From Clostridia bacterium (lineage in GTDB: Bacteria; Bacillota_A; Clostridia; Christensenellales; Borkfalkiaceae): a stretch of 10,104 nt of DNA. The stretch lies in assembly GCA_017504735.1 (NCBI GenBank), contig JAFVQP010000008.1:1-10104 (forward strand). The letters run 5' to 3'. A program made the position numbers and the translations under genes. Below the pieces are notes generated by a model that searched no databases, had not been told where the DNA came from, and worked only from the letters and a program-made list of their open reading frames with translations. Within the stretch, counting starts at the first letter, position 1; each line of letters starts with the position of its first letter. Positions 7,588-10,104 of the stretch are shown piece by piece.

Positions 7588-8451
7588 GTGAAAAAATTTC
7601 TTAGACTATTTGCTGTTTTGATAGGTTTCCTTGTGTTTCCCTTTTCGTCCTGTGACAACGGTTATACGTCAGATGAGATTGTAGAAATGCAAGAAACCCT
7701 TGATTCTTTTGAAGATAATCCCAATTTTGCTTTGACTTATTTTGATACGATTTGGTTGCAAGAAAAAAAGATTGTCGTTGATGAATTGACCTATGAAGGA
7801 ACACAACTTGACCGTTTGGTGGGTTGCGAAGAGACACATTTCTACGCGTCGGTTTTGGAGAAAAAAGCGGCGAGAAATTACACGATGCTTATTTTGCAAG
7901 TGGATTACGAGACCCTTGAAATGATTGAAATCGGCTGTGTGGATAATTTAAAAGATTCACATACAACATCGTGTCGTTTGGTCGAAGATAAAATTTACTT
8001 TTCAGATGCTGACAAATATTGTGTTTACGATATAAATAGCGGGGTGCAAGAATGGTTTGATTATGACCACGATGCCTTTTGGAAAAGAGCCCCTGGGCAA
8101 TATATTTTTGATATTTCAAGCGATAGAAAGGATTCTGTGATAACGGTTACGGAGAACGCAACGGGTGTGCAAAAGCAGGTTTCTTGGAAGAATGATTTGG
8201 ATATGACGGAAGAAGGAAAGTATATCCAAAAGTTCAGCGAGCAAGCCACATGGGTGAATGCGAGTTTTATCGATGCAATAGAGAAAAACGGGAAATGTTA
8301 TTTCTTGGGGCTGTTGCCTTTGGATCCTATGGTTATAAACCACCAAGCCGTTATATTTTCGTATGATTTTGAAACGGAAGAAATCAGCTATTATTCGTCT
8401 TTGTTTTATGATGAGTATGAGTATCCAAGCTTAAAAATTATAGATAGATAA
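7588..8451 (+). CDS. Predicted lipoprotein of unknown function
   Basis: I do not recognise this 287-residue protein. From the GTG start it begins MKKFLRLFAVLIGFLVFPFS then SC: a short basic N-terminus, a hydrophobic core and a cysteine at residue 22 in the context FSSC. This is an acceptable though imperfect lipobox (F rather than L/V/I at -3). It would be exported by Sec, lipidated and anchored on the outer face of the membrane. The mature part is acidic. It contains repeated strand-like stretches with D/N turns (KIYFSDADKYCVYDINSG, GKCYFLGLLPLDP, AVIFSYDFETEEISYYSS), resembling blades of a beta-propeller, but I could not confirm a repeat register. No enzymatic motif is visible. It reads more AT-rich than its neighbours by eye. 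The hydrolase stop lies 15 bases upstream, so it is probably translated from the gltX transcript. A terminator follows directly. Confidence 0.75.
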   Translation: MKKFLRLFAVLIGFLVFPFSSCDNGYTSDEIVEMQETLDSFEDNPNFALTYFDTIWLQEKKIVVDELTYEGTQLDRLVGCEETHFYASVLEKKAARNYTMLILQVDYETLEMIEIGCVDNLKDSHTTSCRLVEDKIYFSDADKYCVYDINSGVQEWFDYDHDAFWKRAPGQYIFDISSDRKDSVITVTENATGVQKQVSWKNDLDMTEEGKYIQKFSEQATWVNASFIDAIEKNGKCYFLGLLPLDPMVINHQAVIFSYDFETEEISYYSSLFYDEYEYPSLKIIDR

Positions 8452-8458
8452 ACGTGGT

Positions 8459-8503
8459 CGCAAGAAAAAAGGAGCAAACCTGGGTTTGCTCCTTTTTCTT
8501 GCG
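8459..8503. terminator. Bidirectional rho-independent terminator
   Basis: A hairpin of about 20 base pairs, arms 8459-8479 and 8484-8503 around a CTGG loop, with one bulged A at 8465. The GC-rich core GGAGCAAAC/GTTTGCTCC is flanked by an A-run on the left and a T-run on the right, so it can terminate transcription from both strands. It sits between two convergent genes, 8 bases after the lipoprotein stop and 10 bases from the aldo/keto reductase stop. Confidence 0.92.
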
Positions 8504-8513
8504 CTTTTATAGT

Positions 8514-9506
8514 TTACAAGGATATTTTATCGATTAAATCCATTTCTTCTTTTGTAAAGGTTGTGTTTTTCAACATACCAAGATTTTCAAGGATCTGTTC
8601 GGGTTTGGATGCGCCGATTAATACACTCGTCACGCCTTCGTGTGCGTACACCCACGCCAACGCCATTTGCGCCAAGGTTTGACCTCGGTCTTTCGCGAGG
8701 TTGTTTAATTTTTGTACCTTTTCCAACGTTTCCGTAGAAAGGGAACTCTCCTTTAAAAATCTACCATCGGTACGGACACGGCTATCGGTGGGGATTCCGT
8801 TTAAATAACGGTCGGTCAGCAAGCCTTGCGCAAGGGGACTGAAAATAATTACTCCCTTTTTCTCTTCCACAGCCGCATTTAAAAGCCCATTGTGTTCAAT
8901 ATTACGATCGAAAATGGAGTAGCGATTTTGGTTGATGATGAAAGGGCAGTGCAGTTCGTTCAAGATTGCCGCCGCTTTTTTCATCGTTTCCCCGTCGTAG
9001 TTGGAAAGCCCTGCGTAAAGGGCTTTACCGCTTTTCACCGCTTGGTCCAGCGCCCACATGGTTTCGTACAAAGGGGTGTCAGGGTCCATACGGTGGTGGT
9101 AGAAAATGTCTACGTAGTCCAAGCCGAGGCGGGTCAAACTCTGGTCAAGGCTTGATAAGAGGTATTTGCGGCTGCCGAAATCGCCGTAAGGGCCTTCCCA
9201 CATATAATACCCTGCCTTGGTGCTGATGATCATTTCGTCGCGGTAAGCCTTCATATCATCGTGTAAAATTTTACCAAAATTCGTTTCTGCGCTCCCTGCA
9301 GGGGGACCGTAATTGTTGGCAATGTCAAAATGTGTGATGCCGTTATCAAAGGCGGTGAAGCACATTTGACGCATTCTTTCAAAATTGCCCGTTTCCCCAA
9401 AGTTATGCCAAAGCCCTAAGGACACCGCAGGTAATTTTAACCCGCTTTCGCCACATTTTTGGTAAGGGGTCAGGTTGTAACGGTTTTCATTTGCTTGATA
9501 AGCCAT
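8514..9506 (-). CDS. Aldo/keto reductase, L-glyceraldehyde-3-phosphate reductase (YghZ/Gpr) type
   Basis: A 330-residue NADPH-dependent aldo/keto reductase that closely follows E. coli YghZ from memory of that sequence: CGESGLKLPAVSLGLWHNFG, THFDIANNYGPPAGSAE, YRDEMIISTKAGYYMW, GSRKYLLSSLDQSL, FSPLAQGLLTDRYLNGIP and TSVLIGASKPEQ. The catalytic tetrad is complete: D61, Y66, K97 and H138 (in FYHHRMD). YghZ reduces L-glyceraldehyde 3-phosphate and detoxifies other aldehydes such as methylglyoxal; the same role is inferred here. The frame is open upstream to 9566, but the ATG at 9506 is preceded by GAGGAG at a spacing of seven bases and begins exactly where YghZ homology begins. The upstream stretch contains the promoter. 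A strong promoter of its own and a terminator on each side suggest a single-gene transcript. The flanking AraC-type gene could be its regulator, which is a guess from position only. Confidence 0.93.
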   Translation of the reverse strand: MAYQANENRYNLTPYQKCGESGLKLPAVSLGLWHNFGETGNFERMRQMCFTAFDNGITHFDIANNYGPPAGSAETNFGKILHDDMKAYRDEMIISTKAGYYMWEGPYGDFGSRKYLLSSLDQSLTRLGLDYVDIFYHHRMDPDTPLYETMWALDQAVKSGKALYAGLSNYDGETMKKAAAILNELHCPFIINQNRYSIFDRNIEHNGLLNAAVEEKKGVIIFSPLAQGLLTDRYLNGIPTDSRVRTDGRFLKESSLSTETLEKVQKLNNLAKDRGQTLAQMALAWVYAHEGVTSVLIGASKPEQILENLGMLKNTTFTKEEMDLIDKISL

Positions 9507-9513
9507 TGTTTCT

Positions 9514-9519
9514 CTCCTC
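9514..9519 (-). promoter_or_regulatory. Ribosome binding site of the aldo/keto reductase
   Basis: On the minus strand GAGGAG lies seven bases before the ATG at 9506. This decides against the longer open frame that starts at 9566, because that start would fall inside the promoter. Confidence 0.8.
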
Positions 9520-9537
9520 ATAGCATAAATTTCTTGC

Positions 9538-9566
9538 ATTATAACATTTTTTTTAAGGGAAGTCAA
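9538..9566 (-). promoter_or_regulatory. Strong sigma-A promoter of the aldo/keto reductase
   Basis: On the minus strand TTGACT (9566-9561) is followed after 17 bases by a perfect TATAAT (9543-9538), with TG one base upstream of the -10 (extended -10). The spacer contains an A-run. Transcription should start near 9531, giving a leader of about 25 bases. No clear inverted or direct repeat for a regulator is visible around it. Confidence 0.88.
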
Positions 9567-9577
9567 TATCCATTTTG

Positions 9578-9600
9578 AAAAAAATCGCCCGAAAGGGGGG
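9578..9600 (-). terminator. Possible weak terminator after the AraC-type gene
   Basis: On the minus strand a C-run, TTTC loop and GGGCG form a short GC stem (three strong pairs, 9595-9597 with 9588-9590, then a mismatch and one or two more pairs). Seven T residues follow (9584-9578). The stem is short, but its place just after the regulator stop and before the next promoter is right for a terminator. Confidence 0.45.
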
Positions 9601-9601
9601 A

Positions 9602-10104
9602 TTATACCTTCGAGCGTTGGTTTTTTCTATATTGTAAGGGGGAAATGCCTTCCTTCTTTTTGAAAATTAAGCCGAAATAATTTGCGGAAGAAAAACCGCA
9701 TTCATCGGAGATATCCCCAACGCTTTTCTCAGAATTGATTAGCATATCCTTTGCCTTCGTTAAGCGCACGTTCAACAAAAAATCGATGGGGGAACAGCTT
9801 GCGTACTTATTAAAATTGTATATTAAGGTCGCCTTAGAAACGAAAAAGCGTTCGGCAAGTTCGTCTAAGTTTTGCTTTTCCGCGTAGTGCGTATTGAAGT
9901 GGTCAATTACCTTTAACATTAGGGGCGGCATTTGGTTTTGCGTGGCGGTTGTAGGACGAAGTGTGGCACCATGTATGCGATGAAGGGTTAAAATGCTAAA
10001 CCCAAGCAATGCCCGAAAACGGTGTTCCGCATGCTTTTCATGCGGTTGAATTTCTTCCCCTTCGTCAAAAAGATCGCAAAATAAAGCGGTTTCCGCTTCG
10101 CTTG
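9602..10104 (-). CDS. AraC-family transcriptional regulator, 5'-truncated by the window edge
   Basis: The last ~167 residues of an AraC/XylS-type regulator. The frame stays open to the window edge without a stop, reading for example CDLFDEGEEIQPHEKHAEHRFRA before the TTG at 10009, which is therefore an internal leucine codon. The C-terminal ~100 residues are the DNA-binding domain with two helix-turn-helix units. The first is NLDELAERFFVSKATLIYNFNKY. The second is SVGDISDECGFSSANYFGLIFKK followed by EGISPLQYRK, the classic AraC signature (I..ECGF.s..YF...FKK..G.sP..YR). The N-terminal sensing domain lies outside the window, so the ligand cannot be guessed. It is co-directional with and upstream of the aldo/keto reductase, separated by 95 bases that hold a weak terminator and a strong promoter. 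Control of the reductase by this protein is possible but not shown. Confidence 0.92.
   Translation of the reverse strand, partial: SEAETALFCDLFDEGEEIQPHEKHAEHRFRALLGFSILTLHRIHGATLRPTTATQNQMPPLMLKVIDHFNTHYAEKQNLDELAERFFVSKATLIYNFNKYASCSPIDFLLNVRLTKAKDMLINSEKSVGDISDECGFSSANYFGLIFKKKEGISPLQYRKNQRSKV

Noticed and set aside
9507..9566. Longer N-terminus of the aldo/keto reductase up to 9566
   Set aside because: This stretch contains the -35 and -10 boxes and the ribosome binding site, and YghZ similarity begins at the ATG at 9506.

Overview
The window looks like a piece of a low-to-mid GC Firmicutes-type chromosome, most likely from an uncultured member of the Clostridia. The pointers are the lepA-hemW gene pair, strong AGGAGG-like ribosome binding sites, sigma-A type promoters, a Gram-positive style lipoprotein signal and a long divergent glutamyl-tRNA synthetase. 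The species cannot be named from this stretch. No rRNA, tRNA, CRISPR array, insertion sequence or phage gene is visible, and coding density is high. No gap between genes exceeds about 100 bases.

Left half, plus strand (1-4678). The 3' two thirds of lepA (elongation factor 4) is followed by hemW, a histidine-phosphatase family protein whose start overlaps the hemW stop (ATGA), a MutT-like Nudix hydrolase and a ketopantoate-reductase family dehydrogenase. Spacing is tight (a 4-base overlap, then gaps of 30 and 13 bases) after the 93-base lepA-hemW gap, so hemW to the dehydrogenase probably form one transcript. The themes are translation, heme handling and small-molecule or nucleotide housekeeping.

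Middle, plus strand (4675-8451). A near-consensus promoter starts inside the stop region of the dehydrogenase gene. It drives gltX, an alpha/beta hydrolase of the acetyl-xylan-esterase/dienelactone-hydrolase type and a predicted lipoprotein of unknown function. A perfect 19-base palindrome covers the -35 box and is the best regulatory candidate in the window. A long bidirectional hairpin terminator closes this operon and also serves the convergent gene on the other side.

Right part, minus strand (8514-10104). A YghZ/Gpr-like aldo/keto reductase has its own strong promoter. Upstream of it, in the same orientation, is the C-terminal part of an AraC-family regulator whose 5' end lies outside the window.

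I did not find a clearly novel defence or mobile system. The points worth following are the gltX operator-like palindrome, an almost absolute codon-context rule (NAC rather than NAT before valine codons), the orphan lipoprotein paired with the hydrolase, and the atypical GltX.
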